DNA of 64,000 bases from Acinetobacter colistiniresistens (GTDB lineage Bacteria > Pseudomonadota > Gammaproteobacteria > Pseudomonadales > Moraxellaceae), in contig NZ_CP102099.1 of assembly GCF_024582815.1 (NCBI RefSeq), forward strand, positions 310,001 through 374,000, in the 5' to 3' direction. A program made the position numbers and the translations under genes. The notes under the pieces were generated by a model. That model made no database searches and was not told where the DNA came from. It saw only the letters and a program-made list of their open reading frames with translations. Positions 26,253-35,745 of this stretch are shown here, in pieces; position 1 is the first letter of the stretch, and each line of letters starts with the position of its first letter.

Positions 26253-27020
26253 ATGTCAAACTGGTTAGATGAAGTTAAATTTGATTCCAATGGTCTTGTT
26301 CCTGCCATTGCACAACATCATCAAACTGGTCGAGTGTTAATGGTTGCGTGGATGAATCGTGAGGCTTTACAACTGACAGCTGAAAAAAATCAGGCGGTGT
26401 ATTACTCACGCTCACGTCAAAAACTCTGGCATAAAGGCGAAGAGTCCGGGCACTTTCAAACCGTGCATGAAATCCGTCTGGATTGCGATGCCGATGTGAT
26501 TATTTTACAAATTGAACAGCATGGTGGCATTGCTTGCCATACCGGTCGTGAATCTTGCTTCTATCGCAAACTTACGCCACAAGGCTGGGAAATTGTAGAT
26601 GCCCAACTCAAAGATCCGACGGCGATTTATGGCGCATCTGCCAAAGTTGCAGCACATGATCACGTTCAAAGTGAACAGGTTGATGTGCTTGCTTATCTCG
26701 GGCATTTGATGCAAGAACGCAAAAATGCCGAAGCAGATAACTCTTATGTTGCCAGCCTGTATAAAAAAGGCATTAATAAAATTTTAGAAAAAGTCGGTGA
26801 GGAAAGTGTCGAAAGCATTATCGCTGCCAAAGATTATGCCGTGCTTGCTTCGCTAGAAAATAAACACGACCTGATTTATGAAGTGGCCGATCTGTGGTTC
26901 CACAGTATTGTCATGTTGGGTTATTTCGACCTTGATCCGCAAGTGGTACTGGACGAGCTGGCACGTCGCCAAGGTCTATCGGGCTTAGTTGAAAAAGCCA
27001 ACCGTAATCAAGAAGCGTAA
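26253..27020 (+). CDS. hisIE: Bifunctional phosphoribosyl-AMP cyclohydrolase / phosphoribosyl-ATP diphosphatase
   Basis: A 255-residue fusion that performs steps 2 and 3 of histidine synthesis. The HisI domain (residues 1-115) has [30 protein letters not shown] and the zinc cysteines in LDCDAD and [14 protein letters not shown]. The HisE domain (about 145-245) has [21 protein letters not shown] and a [12 protein letters not shown] helix. No other his genes lie in the window, as is usual where the pathway is scattered. The UvrD-like helicase gene starts 10 bp downstream. Confidence 0.96.
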   Translation: MSNWLDEVKFDSNGLVPAIAQHHQTGRVLMVAWMNREALQLTAEKNQAVYYSRSRQKLWHKGEESGHFQTVHEIRLDCDADVIILQIEQHGGIACHTGRESCFYRKLTPQGWEIVDAQLKDPTAIYGASAKVAAHDHVQSEQVDVLAYLGHLMQERKNAEADNSYVASLYKKGINKILEKVGEESVESIIAAKDYAVLASLENKHDLIYEVADLWFHSIVMLGYFDLDPQVVLDELARRQGLSGLVEKANRNQEA

Positions 27021-27029
27021 GCAAAGCCT

Positions 27030-28532
27030 GTGTCAAATATAGAAAAACCTAAAGCCACTTATGAGCAAGCCATTGCCATCGACAACGCCCGTCTCGGTCA
27101 ATCATTTAAAGTGATTGCCTATGCTGGCACAGGTAAAACCACCACCTTACAGATGATTAGTGATGCCATGCCCGAACGGCGTGGCATGTATTTGGCCTTT
27201 AACAAAGCCATCGCCTCAGAAGCCCAGAATAAGTTTCACAGTAATGTGAATTGTCGTACCTTCCACTCACTGGCCTTTCGTAGTGTTCCACGTGGAGTAA
27301 CCGACAAATTACGTCTGCCCCGCCTGAGCCCAAGTTTTATTGCCAAAGAATATCGTCTCGAACCGATTACGCTACGTCGCCTCATGGGTGGGCGTTATGA
27401 AAAATATGTACTGATGCCGAGTCGTCTGGCGAGTTTAGTTGCCAATGCGGTCAGCTACTTCTGTTCAACCAGTTCACAATATCCTGCACCCCGTCATATT
27501 CAGGCGCCAAGCTGGTTACATCTGGATGATATTGAAGCCTTGCAACAGCATCTCTATCCCGCGGTAGAACGACGCTGGCTGGAATCGATTGACCCGAATC
27601 ATCAGGCTGGCATCGGGCATGATATTTATCTAAAACTGTGGGCCCTATCTGAACCGAATATCCCTGCCGATTATGTGCTTTTTGATGAAGCACAAGATGC
27701 CGATCCGCTCATGCTGGGTATTTTACTACGCCAGAAAAGCACGCAAGTGATTTATGTCGGTGATGCACACCAGCAGATCTATGCATGGCGTGGTGCAATC
27801 AATGCCATGCAGCAAATGCCATTGCCCGAAAGCCGCCTCACCACTTCTTTCCGTTTTGGTGAAGCGATTGCCGATGTTGCCAACAGTTTATTGGGGGCAC
27901 TGAATGAAACGGTTCCCCTGCTGGGCAATCCCAACCAAAAATCCAGTGTGGTGAATAAACCGCATACCAAAATGCGTGATGCGATTTTATGTCGTACTAA
28001 CGCACGAGCGATGGAATTGCTTTTGTCTGGTTTAGTGCATGGCGATAAAGTCAGTCTGCAGGCAGATCATCAAAAACTCAGTCGCTTTGTCGATGCCGCC
28101 AGTTTACTTAAACAAGGTAAACGTATCACCGATGTACCTGAACTGGCTTGGTTTAACTCTTGGCACGACGTACATGAATATTGTGAAACCAATGACGGCA
28201 GTGATATCAAACCCTTAGTAAAATTAGTGGATGATCATGGCACTGAACCACTAAAAAAAGCACTGGCAAAAATCACGCCGATTGAACAAGCAGATTATGT
28301 GATTTCTACTGCGCACAAAGCCAAAGGATTGGAGTGGGATCGTGTGCATATCGAAGACGATTACCAATTTAAAATAAATGGACTAGAACATAAAATTACA
28401 GATGAAGAATTAAGATTACTTTACGTGGCCTGTACGCGTGCTAAAGTAAGTTTAAACATTCATCATTTATACGACTTAATACAACAATTAAAACAGCGCG
28501 CGCCCTCAAGTCTTCGTCAGTCCGCAGGTTAA
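27030..28532 (+). CDS. UvrD/PcrA-like superfamily 1 helicase
   Basis: A compact 500-residue SF1A helicase, smaller than UvrD (about 720). All core motifs are present: Q-motif/Walker A (AYAGTGKTTTL), Walker B (FDEAQDADPL), motif III (YVGDAHQQIYAWRGA), motif IV (TSFRFGEAIA), motif V (TAHKAKGLEWDRV) and motif VI (LLYVACTRAK). It should translocate 3'-to-5' on single-stranded DNA. The start is GTG at 27030. It lies 10 bp after hisIE and 24 bp before an SMC/OLD-like ATPase gene, so the two may act together. Its biological role is not established by the sequence. Confidence 0.88.
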   Translation: MSNIEKPKATYEQAIAIDNARLGQSFKVIAYAGTGKTTTLQMISDAMPERRGMYLAFNKAIASEAQNKFHSNVNCRTFHSLAFRSVPRGVTDKLRLPRLSPSFIAKEYRLEPITLRRLMGGRYEKYVLMPSRLASLVANAVSYFCSTSSQYPAPRHIQAPSWLHLDDIEALQQHLYPAVERRWLESIDPNHQAGIGHDIYLKLWALSEPNIPADYVLFDEAQDADPLMLGILLRQKSTQVIYVGDAHQQIYAWRGAINAMQQMPLPESRLTTSFRFGEAIADVANSLLGALNETVPLLGNPNQKSSVVNKPHTKMRDAILCRTNARAMELLLSGLVHGDKVSLQADHQKLSRFVDAASLLKQGKRITDVPELAWFNSWHDVHEYCETNDGSDIKPLVKLVDDHGTEPLKKALAKITPIEQADYVISTAHKAKGLEWDRVHIEDDYQFKINGLEHKITDEELRLLYVACTRAKVSLNIHHLYDLIQQLKQRAPSSLRQSAG

Positions 28533-28556
28533 AGCGCCCATGATTGAGGTCAGCTT

Positions 28557-29939
28557 ATGCAACTTGAATCGGTTCACTTTAAACATATTGGCATGTTTCG
28601 AGAGCTAGATCTCGAGTTTGATCCAGAGCAATACCCTATTACCCTGATTTTGGGCGATCAGGCGACAGGCAAAAGCACTATTCTAAAAAATATCTATCAA
28701 AGCCTGACCTGGTTTTCTGCACGCTATAAAGATATTCGTACTGCTGGGGTGGTGATTGCTGATCAAGATATTATGCTGAATCGCCTACAAGCAAAAATTG
28801 AAATTCAGGTTCACATGAGTCAGGAACTGGCTGGTAATCTGGTCGAGAGTAGCTCCGCCCAGCAATCAGACACCCACAGTTGCGCTTGGAAACTCTACAA
28901 AACCTTTAATAGTCAAAGTGTTGGTATTAGTCAGGTCGAAACTCAGCAACTCGATCAAATGGTTAACCTGTACCAAAGAACAGGACAGCAAGACCCCTTA
29001 TTTGGCTTGCCATTGATCGCTTATTACCCCGCAGAACGCTTTGTACAAGACATCAATCTACAGAGCAAAAATACATCGGGCATTTTACAGGAAATTTCGG
29101 CCTACGATTTAACAGCTGTCCCCTACACCACCTTTACTCGCTTTTTTGAATGGTTACGTGAGATCAGTGATGTTGAAAATGCCCATTCAGCACATATTGT
29201 TCGGCGGCTGATGGGGAATGATTTTAATCAGCACAATCAATCTGAGATTTTACAAGAATTACAACGGGAACTGATTAACCACCCCAAACAATTATCCGCT
29301 CCCAATCTCTATGCCTTAAAAAATAGCCTGCATACGGTTTTTCCTGAATTGGATGATATTTATATTCAGTATGTACCGAAGCTGCAATTGATGGTGCGCT
29401 ATCAAGAGCAACTGGTTCCTTTTCAATACCTGTCCGCATCACTTAAAACCTGGATTGCTTTGGTTGGAGATATCAGCCGACGGCTTTGCCTATTGAATCA
29501 ACATTGTTTTAACCCCTGCCTAGAGGGTGAAGGTATTCTCATGATAGATCAGGTTGATCATCAACTGGATCAAAGTCACTGTGCTGAAATTTTAGAACGT
29601 TTACATCAGGCTTTTCCTTGCCTACAAATTATTGTTACAGGCAATCGAGATGCATTGCTTGAACATGCCTTACATTATCAATGTTTAAAACTTGATCAAA
29701 AAGGAATCTACCAACTCAATCTGCAAGCATCACAACAACAGCTTTCGAATTTATATCAGACCTTATCACAAGCCGAAAGCACGGATTCTGTTCCAACCCA
29801 CACCTTGCTACAAGCTGATCCTCCAACCAACAAAGTCGATGATTTATTTCAGCAAATTCAAGACCTAAACGAGCAAGAAAAGACCAACTTACTTCACTTA
29901 CTTAAAATTGATGATACCCCCCAAGAAAGCCCGTTATAA
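28557..29939 (+). CDS. SMC/OLD-like AAA ATPase with degenerate catalytic motifs
   Basis: A 460-residue ATP-binding protein of the RecF/SMC/OLD type. Walker A is intact (GDQATGKST, residues 33-41). The signature region (YLSASLKTWIALVGD, about 291) lacks the usual glycine. Walker B reads MIDQVDHQLD, so the catalytic glutamate is Q332. The switch histidine position reads TGNRD, with N363. It probably binds ATP but hydrolyses it slowly or not at all. There is no TOPRIM, HNH or other nuclease domain; the C-terminal 75 residues are acidic and probably flexible. It is co-oriented with the UvrD-like helicase 24 bp upstream, suggesting a joint role. Function unknown. Confidence 0.8.
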   Translation: MQLESVHFKHIGMFRELDLEFDPEQYPITLILGDQATGKSTILKNIYQSLTWFSARYKDIRTAGVVIADQDIMLNRLQAKIEIQVHMSQELAGNLVESSSAQQSDTHSCAWKLYKTFNSQSVGISQVETQQLDQMVNLYQRTGQQDPLFGLPLIAYYPAERFVQDINLQSKNTSGILQEISAYDLTAVPYTTFTRFFEWLREISDVENAHSAHIVRRLMGNDFNQHNQSEILQELQRELINHPKQLSAPNLYALKNSLHTVFPELDDIYIQYVPKLQLMVRYQEQLVPFQYLSASLKTWIALVGDISRRLCLLNQHCFNPCLEGEGILMIDQVDHQLDQSHCAEILERLHQAFPCLQIIVTGNRDALLEHALHYQCLKLDQKGIYQLNLQASQQQLSNLYQTLSQAESTDSVPTHTLLQADPPTNKVDDLFQQIQDLNEQEKTNLLHLLKIDDTPQESPL

Positions 29940-30057
29940 AGGTGTATCACAAAGTGAAAATTGAAATGTTTTCAATGAAATGATGTTGTTAGTTTCATGT
30001 AATAACATTAAGTTTTTACAGTCTGTTTATAGTAAAATAAATCGCATTTTTTATTTT

Positions 30058-30078
30058 CAAGTTGTGCAATACAACTTG
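30058..30078 (+). other. Hairpin in the mrp operon leader
   Basis: CAAGTTGT (30058-30065) and ACAACTTG (30071-30078) form a perfect 8-bp stem with a 5-nt loop in the 254-bp gap before mrpA. There is no T-run, so it is not a terminator. Upstream, TTTACA and TAAATC at 17-bp spacing (about 30015-30043) could be a weak promoter. Confidence 0.35.
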
Positions 30079-30167
30079 CTGCCTCCGTTAACTTGATTGG
30101 GCTTCAAGATTTAAAGTTTTTGGTATTCTCTTTGAGTGCCTGTAAGTCTTGAAAGAAAATTCACCCC

Positions 30168-30184
30168 TTAGGTCTTCGACCTAA
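30168..30184 (+). promoter_or_regulatory. Hairpin over the mrpA translation initiation region
   Basis: TTAGGTC (30168-30174) and GACCTAA (30178-30184) form a 7-bp stem with a 3-nt loop, 9 nt before the mrpA ATG at 30194. The only Shine-Dalgarno-like bases nearby (TTAGG) are inside the stem, and an in-frame stop at 30182 excludes an upstream start. Folding would hide the site, so translational control of the operon is possible. Confidence 0.35.
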
Positions 30185-30193
30185 ATCATCGAC

Positions 30194-33037
30194 ATGGATA
30201 CCAGTGTGCTACCGATTATTATCTTATTACCGCTCATACTCGGCACCACCCTTGTCTCACAATTACAGCGTATTTCGCGTGGCGTGACGGCACTTGGGGC
30301 GATTGGGATCAGCCTTAGTTGTTTTATTTTACTTCTGACTCAGGCAGAAACGGTTCTACAGGGCAATGCCCTGCAACAAAGCTGGGACTGGCTTCCACAG
30401 CTTGGAATTAATCTGAGTTTTCGCCTAGATGCATTAGGTTTATTGTTTGGTCTGCTGATTAGCGGTATCGGCACGCTCATTTATATTTATGCCTATTATT
30501 ATCTGAGTCCTAAAAACTCCCTGAGTAAACTGTACCAGTTATTGATGCTGTTCATGGCAGCCATGCTGGGCATTTCACTCTCGAACAACCTGATTATCTT
30601 GTTGGTATTTTGGGAACTGACCAGTATTTCTTCTTTCCTGCTTGTGGGTTACTGGAGTCAATACGAGGCGGCCCAACGTGGCGCACGTATGGCTTTAACC
30701 ATCACCGGTATGGGGGGGCTGGCCATGCTGGGGGGATTTGTACTGATTGGACAAATCACCGGAACCTACCAAATTGATCAATTGGTGCTGATGAAAGATA
30801 CCATTCAACAGCATGCGCTTTTTGTGCCCGCCTTACTGCTTATTCTGTTAGGTGCATTTACCAAAAGCGCTCAGTTCCCGTTCCATTTTTGGTTACCGAA
30901 TGCAATGGCGGCACCTACCCCGGTGTCAGCCTATCTGCATTCTGCAACGATGGTCAAAGCTGGGATTTTCTTGTTGGCACGTTTAGCACCTATTTTTATT
31001 GGTGCTGCGCTATATCACAATATCGTGACTTTTGTCGGCCTGTTCACCTTGTGTATGGCCGCAGGTTTTGCCATCTTCAAGGAAGACCTGAAAGGTTTAC
31101 TGGCTTATTCAACCATCAGTCATTTGGGTTTGATTGTCTGCTTGCTCGGTATTGGCTCTCCACTCGCCGTTGCAGCTGCAATTTTCCATATCATTAACCA
31201 TGCAACCTTTAAAGCCGCCTTGTTCATGATTGCAGGGATTATTGACCATGAAACTGGCACGCGTGATTTACGCAAGCTGAGTGGTATCTGGCAGCTCCTT
31301 CCTTTCACTGGAACCTTAACCATGATCACCGCTGCCTCAATGGCGGGTGTACCATTAACCAATGGTTTTATCTCGAAAGAGATGTTTTTTACCGAACTAC
31401 TGGCCAACTTATCTGGCCCAGTGATGGTGATTTCAGCCATCGTCGCAACCTTAGCGGGTATTTTCGCAGTCAGTTATTCGATTCGTCTGGTACATGGTGT
31501 GTTCTTTGACGGGCCTATCGGCAAGCATGTTCCCAATAAAGATGCACACGAACCTCCTTTGGGTATGCGCTTACCCGCCATTATTCTGGCGAGCTTATGT
31601 ATTTTAGTGGGTATCCTCCCTGCCCTATTTGCAGGCACTATGGTCAACAGCGTGACCCGTGCCAGTTTGGCACAGCCTGAATTTGAAGGCGTACACCTTG
31701 CGATTTGGCATGGGGTTAATGCACCACTCATCATGAGTCTGATTGCCTTAATTGGCGGATCAATTTTCTACTTTGCACTGGCAAAAGAGGGACGTATCCG
31801 CAAAATCGACCTCGATCCTTATCTTGGAAAATTCCAAGGCAAGATTCTGTTTGATTTGTTCCTTAAGCATTTATTGTTAACCAGTCGTAAAATCAAACAA
31901 AGCACTGAAAATGGCTCTCTACAAAGCTATCTGCTCTGGATTGTGCTGTTCAGCATCGTCATGGTCGGCTTACCACTCTTTAACCAAGGTCTAACTACAG
32001 GTACCCGTGAACTGACGCATGCGCCATGGATCGCCATTGTACTCTGGCTCACCTTGTTCTCTGCCTGCTGGATGATGCTGTGGTTCCACCATGAACGCAT
32101 CAAAGCGGTACTGATCAGTGGTGCTGTCGGTCTGGTCGTGACCATGGTCTTTGTAACGCTGTCTGCACCAGACTTGGCATTGACCCAAATCACGGTTGAT
32201 GTGGTGACAACCGTTTTACTGTTAATGAGTTTATCGCTTTTACCACAACTTACGCCTTATGAATCGAGTCGTTCACGTCGTTGGCGTGATGCCAGCCTTG
32301 CCATCGCAGGTGGCTTAGGAATTGGCTGGATTACCTGGTTGCTGTTAACCCGTGACCACAATTCAATCTCATGGTTCTTTTTACAGCAAGCGATTCCACT
32401 TGGCGGCGGTTCGAATGTCGTCAATGTGATCTTGGTTGACTTCCGTGGTTTCGATACCTTCGGTGAAATTAGCGTTCTCGGGATTGCAGCAATCGGTGCA
32501 CTCTGTCTGATGGATGGCATGCGTGCGCATGGGACTACCATGACACAAGGCCTCACCTATCGCTTTAACCCGTCTCCACTGATGTTACGTATCACAGCTT
32601 CCTGGATATTGCCGCTCGCCTTAGTGGTGAGTGTTTATATCTTCATGCGTGGGCATAATCTTCCAGGAGGGGGCTTTATCGCAGGTCTAATCACCTCTAT
32701 GGCGCTAGTCATTCAATATATCGTATTAGGGCAAGACCAAACCGAACAGATGCTCAAAGCAAAATCGGGGCGTCTCTATGAACTTTGGATTGGTTCAGGC
32801 TTAACCATTGCGGGCCTTACAGGCATTGCAGCCTGGTTCTGGGCACGTCCGTTCTTGACCAGTGCACATATTTATGTCGAGGCACCTTTGCTCGGAAAAA
32901 TGCACCTCGCTTCCGCAGTTGCATTTGATACCGGGGTCTACATTACCGTTGTTGGTGCTGCGATGTTGTTAATTTCGGTCTTAGGTGATTCACGTCATTC
33001 CAGTATGTCAGGTCCAATCCCAAGTGGAGATAAATGA
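30194..33037 (+). CDS. mrpA: Mrp-type Na+/H+ antiporter subunit A fused to subunit B
   Basis: A 947-residue membrane protein combining MrpA (NuoL-like, about 20 helices) with an MrpB domain at the C-terminus (from about residue 800, including FMRGHNLPGGGFIAGL). Key proton-path features are seen in the NuoL-like part: FWELTSISSFLLVGYW and TKSAQFPFHFWLPNAMAAPTPVSAYLHS (quoted in parts). The complex exports Na+ in exchange for protons and supports pH and salt tolerance. As the B subunit is fused, the operon has six genes: A/B, C, D, E, F, G. The ATG at 30194 has no clear ribosome binding site. Confidence 0.95.
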   Translation: MDTSVLPIIILLPLILGTTLVSQLQRISRGVTALGAIGISLSCFILLLTQAETVLQGNALQQSWDWLPQLGINLSFRLDALGLLFGLLISGIGTLIYIYAYYYLSPKNSLSKLYQLLMLFMAAMLGISLSNNLIILLVFWELTSISSFLLVGYWSQYEAAQRGARMALTITGMGGLAMLGGFVLIGQITGTYQIDQLVLMKDTIQQHALFVPALLLILLGAFTKSAQFPFHFWLPNAMAAPTPVSAYLHSATMVKAGIFLLARLAPIFIGAALYHNIVTFVGLFTLCMAAGFAIFKEDLKGLLAYSTISHLGLIVCLLGIGSPLAVAAAIFHIINHATFKAALFMIAGIIDHETGTRDLRKLSGIWQLLPFTGTLTMITAASMAGVPLTNGFISKEMFFTELLANLSGPVMVISAIVATLAGIFAVSYSIRLVHGVFFDGPIGKHVPNKDAHEPPLGMRLPAIILASLCILVGILPALFAGTMVNSVTRASLAQPEFEGVHLAIWHGVNAPLIMSLIALIGGSIFYFALAKEGRIRKIDLDPYLGKFQGKILFDLFLKHLLLTSRKIKQSTENGSLQSYLLWIVLFSIVMVGLPLFNQGLTTGTRELTHAPWIAIVLWLTLFSACWMMLWFHHERIKAVLISGAVGLVVTMVFVTLSAPDLALTQITVDVVTTVLLLMSLSLLPQLTPYESSRSRRWRDASLAIAGGLGIGWITWLLLTRDHNSISWFFLQQAIPLGGGSNVVNVILVDFRGFDTFGEISVLGIAAIGALCLMDGMRAHGTTMTQGLTYRFNPSPLMLRITASWILPLALVVSVYIFMRGHNLPGGGFIAGLITSMALVIQYIVLGQDQTEQMLKAKSGRLYELWIGSGLTIAGLTGIAAWFWARPFLTSAHIYVEAPLLGKMHLASAVAFDTGVYITVVGAAMLLISVLGDSRHSSMSGPIPSGDK

Positions 33038-33038
33038 A

Positions 33039-33407
33039 ATGATTAGTATTGAATTTTTACTCGCTTCCGGGATCGGCTTGTTGACCGCAACAGGTATTTA
33101 TTTAATTTTACGTGCCAGAACATTTCCTGTGGTCCTCGGCTTAGCCATGATTGGTTATGCCGTGAATCTATTTTTGTTTGCCATGGGACGTTTGCAGATC
33201 AATGCACCTGCCGTATTGACGCAAACCACCAAGGTGACCGACCCACTCCCTCAAGCACTGGTATTAACGGCGATTGTGATTGGTTTCGCAACCACAGCCT
33301 TTATCGTGCAACTTGCATTACGCAGTCGTTATGAATCTGGGACAGACCATGTCGACTCTAAAGAAGAGCCTACTTTGACTTATGACCCACGTGAGGATGA
33401 GCCATAA
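33039..33407 (+). CDS. mrpC: Mrp antiporter subunit C
   Basis: A 122-residue, three-helix subunit homologous to NuoK. Characteristic are GIYLILRARTFPVVLGLAMIGYAVNLFLF (seen as two segments) and TDPLPQALVLTAIVIGFATTA. The ATG at 33039 comes 1 bp after the mrpA stop, and the stop overlaps the mrpD start (TAATG) by one base, so translation is coupled. The hydrophilic C-terminus (from about residue 95) is family-typical. Confidence 0.95.
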   Translation: MISIEFLLASGIGLLTATGIYLILRARTFPVVLGLAMIGYAVNLFLFAMGRLQINAPAVLTQTTKVTDPLPQALVLTAIVIGFATTAFIVQLALRSRYESGTDHVDSKEEPTLTYDPREDEP

Positions 33408-35218
33408 TGTTTGATTTTTATAGTTTCTGGCATGCTCATGCTCCAATTATCAGCATTTTAATTCCAGCATTCACCAGTTTTATTCTGGTGTTATTGGGCA
33501 ATCCAGGTGCAGGTTCTTTAAAACAGGATTGGCGCCAACCTTGGCGTCGTGGCATCAGTCTCACCTCTGTGGTGCTCGGCTTAATTACAGCAATTAGCTA
33601 TTTAAGTATTGCCAGTACAGGACAAATTACGGTTTATCAACTCAGTGAATGGTCTGCACCATTTGGTATCGTGTTAGTCCTTGATCGCTTATCAGCCTTT
33701 ATGCTGGTGCTTACCTATGTTCTTGCCGTCCCTGTGGTCTGGTATGCAAGTGAGAACTGGGACACCCGCGGTCGTTATTTCCATGCCATGGTGCATTTTC
33801 TACTCATGGGAATCACAGGGGCATTTCTCACAGGCGACTTGTTTAACTTATTCGTGTTTTTTGAAATCCTGCTGATGGCATCTTATGTGCTGTTATTGCA
33901 CGGTCAAGGTCGTCCACGTTTTCAGCTTGGGATTCATTACGTCACCATTAACCTGTTGGCCTCTGCCCTGTTCCTGATTGGTTTAGGCATGATTTATGGC
34001 AGTGTGGGCAGTTTAAACATGAGCGATGTGGGTCGTCTTGTTCCAACACTGGATGGTGACCAATACAAACTTGCTGTTGCGGGTGGATTACTGCTTTTTG
34101 TGGTATTCGGAATTAAAGCCGCAATGTTACCTGTCGGTTTCTGGTTACCAAAAACCTATGCGGTTGCCAGTACACCAGTAGCAGCACTGTTCACCATCAT
34201 GACCAAAGTCGGAATTTATGCCATCTTACGTGTCAATGGCACCGTTTTCGATGAAGCCATGGCGCAAAGTATTTTCAAAAACTGCCTGTTAATTATTGGT
34301 TTAGTTACTTCGCTATACGGTGTAATTGGTGCCATTGGTGCAGAACGTTTACGTCGTTTTGTCGGTTTTATGGTGCTGTCCTCAATTGGCACACTGCTGA
34401 TTGCCATTGCCATGTTTAATACCCACGCATGGGCAGCAGCACTATATTATTTGGTTCACAGCACACTGATTGCTGCAGCATTCTATTTATTCTGTGGCTG
34501 GATGACGTCACAACGTGGTGCTTTTAAAGATCATTTAAAAGTTGCACCACGAATCAAACAGGAAAAAGCCGCTGCATTTACTTACTTTACCATCGCCCTG
34601 ATGATGGCAGGCCTGCCTCCATTTAGTGGCTTCTTAGGTAAAGTCTTTATCTTGCAGGCCACCGCCGAAACCCCTTATCAAGGCTGGATTATCGCGGTGA
34701 TTCTGATTGTGAGCCTGCTCAGCATTATTGCCATGACACGGGTCGGTTTTATTCTGTTCTGGCGAGCGACACCGCCCGAAGAGGATCAAAAAGAAGCGGC
34801 TTATACAGAATATCAAGCCTTGCCTGAAGTTGCGCCGAAACGTAACGATACAGCAATCTATGTCCTGCTCGGCGCCTTAATGCTGTATGTGGTTTGTGCT
34901 GCACCGATTCAGAACTACACGCTTGCAACTGCACAGCAAATTCAGAATCATGCACTTTATAACCAAACCATTCTGAAACATGATGCACAAGGTCGTCCAA
35001 TCAGCGTTCAACCGTATGATCCAAGCTACTTACCAGAAACCAAATATGGTGGTGAAGTTGAAGATGCCAATGCACTGTTGATCCCAGATATTATTTCTAA
35101 GCCAACATTGCAAGGTGGGCATATTTCTGAGTACAAGCAACGTCAAATTGCGGAACAAGTTCTACAAGCACCGACCATTCCGAATAGCACACAGCTTAAA
35201 CCAATGGAGGATCACTAA
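33407..35218 (+). CDS. mrpD: Mrp antiporter subunit D
   Basis: A 603-residue NuoM/NuoN-like subunit with about 14 membrane helices. The conserved glutamate helix FNLFVFFEILLMASYVLL and the lysine-bearing GIKAAMLPVGFWLPKTYAVA belong to the proton path. The C-terminal 90 residues are hydrophilic, longer than in many homologues. Start and stop overlap the neighbouring genes by one base each, typical of the mrp operon. Confidence 0.95.
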   Translation: MFDFYSFWHAHAPIISILIPAFTSFILVLLGNPGAGSLKQDWRQPWRRGISLTSVVLGLITAISYLSIASTGQITVYQLSEWSAPFGIVLVLDRLSAFMLVLTYVLAVPVVWYASENWDTRGRYFHAMVHFLLMGITGAFLTGDLFNLFVFFEILLMASYVLLLHGQGRPRFQLGIHYVTINLLASALFLIGLGMIYGSVGSLNMSDVGRLVPTLDGDQYKLAVAGGLLLFVVFGIKAAMLPVGFWLPKTYAVASTPVAALFTIMTKVGIYAILRVNGTVFDEAMAQSIFKNCLLIIGLVTSLYGVIGAIGAERLRRFVGFMVLSSIGTLLIAIAMFNTHAWAAALYYLVHSTLIAAAFYLFCGWMTSQRGAFKDHLKVAPRIKQEKAAAFTYFTIALMMAGLPPFSGFLGKVFILQATAETPYQGWIIAVILIVSLLSIIAMTRVGFILFWRATPPEEDQKEAAYTEYQALPEVAPKRNDTAIYVLLGALMLYVVCAAPIQNYTLATAQQIQNHALYNQTILKHDAQGRPISVQPYDPSYLPETKYGGEVEDANALLIPDIISKPTLQGGHISEYKQRQIAEQVLQAPTIPNSTQLKPMEDH

Positions 35219-35745
35219 TGCAAAAACCATCTTTGCTTGAGCGTTGGTTCCCCCATCCATTTGTGTCTGTTCTGATTTTTTTAAGCTGGTTGATGCTGGC
35301 GCATAGTCTGGATCTGACGGACATTTTAATGGCAGTGATTCTGGCGGTGCTGATTGCCCGTTTAGTCAGTCCATTTATTGCCAGAACGCCACATATTCAC
35401 TGGCTTCCTGCCATTAAACTGATCTTTGTCGTGCTGTGGGATATTGTGATATCTAATTTCCGTGTGGCCAAAATGGTGCTTGGCCCCATGGATCAACTAC
35501 ACCCCAAATGGTATCGCGTCCCCTTAGAAACTGAACATGAACAAGTCAATACCTTACTTGCAATGATTATCACCACCACACCCGGAACGGTTTCAGCCGG
35601 AATCGATCAGGAACGTGGTGATATTCTGGTACATGCACTCAGTTCCGATGATACTGAACTCGACATTCAAGAGATTAAAAAGCGCTACGAAGCACCTTTA
35701 ATTGAAATCTTTGATGTCAAGACTGCAGAAGGAGCAACCAAATGA
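35218..35745 (+). CDS. mrpE: Mrp antiporter subunit E
   Basis: A 175-residue subunit with two or three N-terminal helices followed by a cytoplasmic domain. Typical motifs are IVISNFRVAKMVLGP, LLAMIITTTPGTVSAGID and the cytoplasmic HALSSDD. Overlaps mrpD by one base and mrpF by four. Confidence 0.94.
   Translation: MQKPSLLERWFPHPFVSVLIFLSWLMLAHSLDLTDILMAVILAVLIARLVSPFIARTPHIHWLPAIKLIFVVLWDIVISNFRVAKMVLGPMDQLHPKWYRVPLETEHEQVNTLLAMIITTTPGTVSAGIDQERGDILVHALSSDDTELDIQEIKKRYEAPLIEIFDVKTAEGATK

Noticed and set aside
27030..29939. Direct call of a Gabija defence system
   Set aside because: The ATPase lacks a TOPRIM nuclease and has degenerate motifs, the gene order is reversed, and the neighbourhood is core genome.
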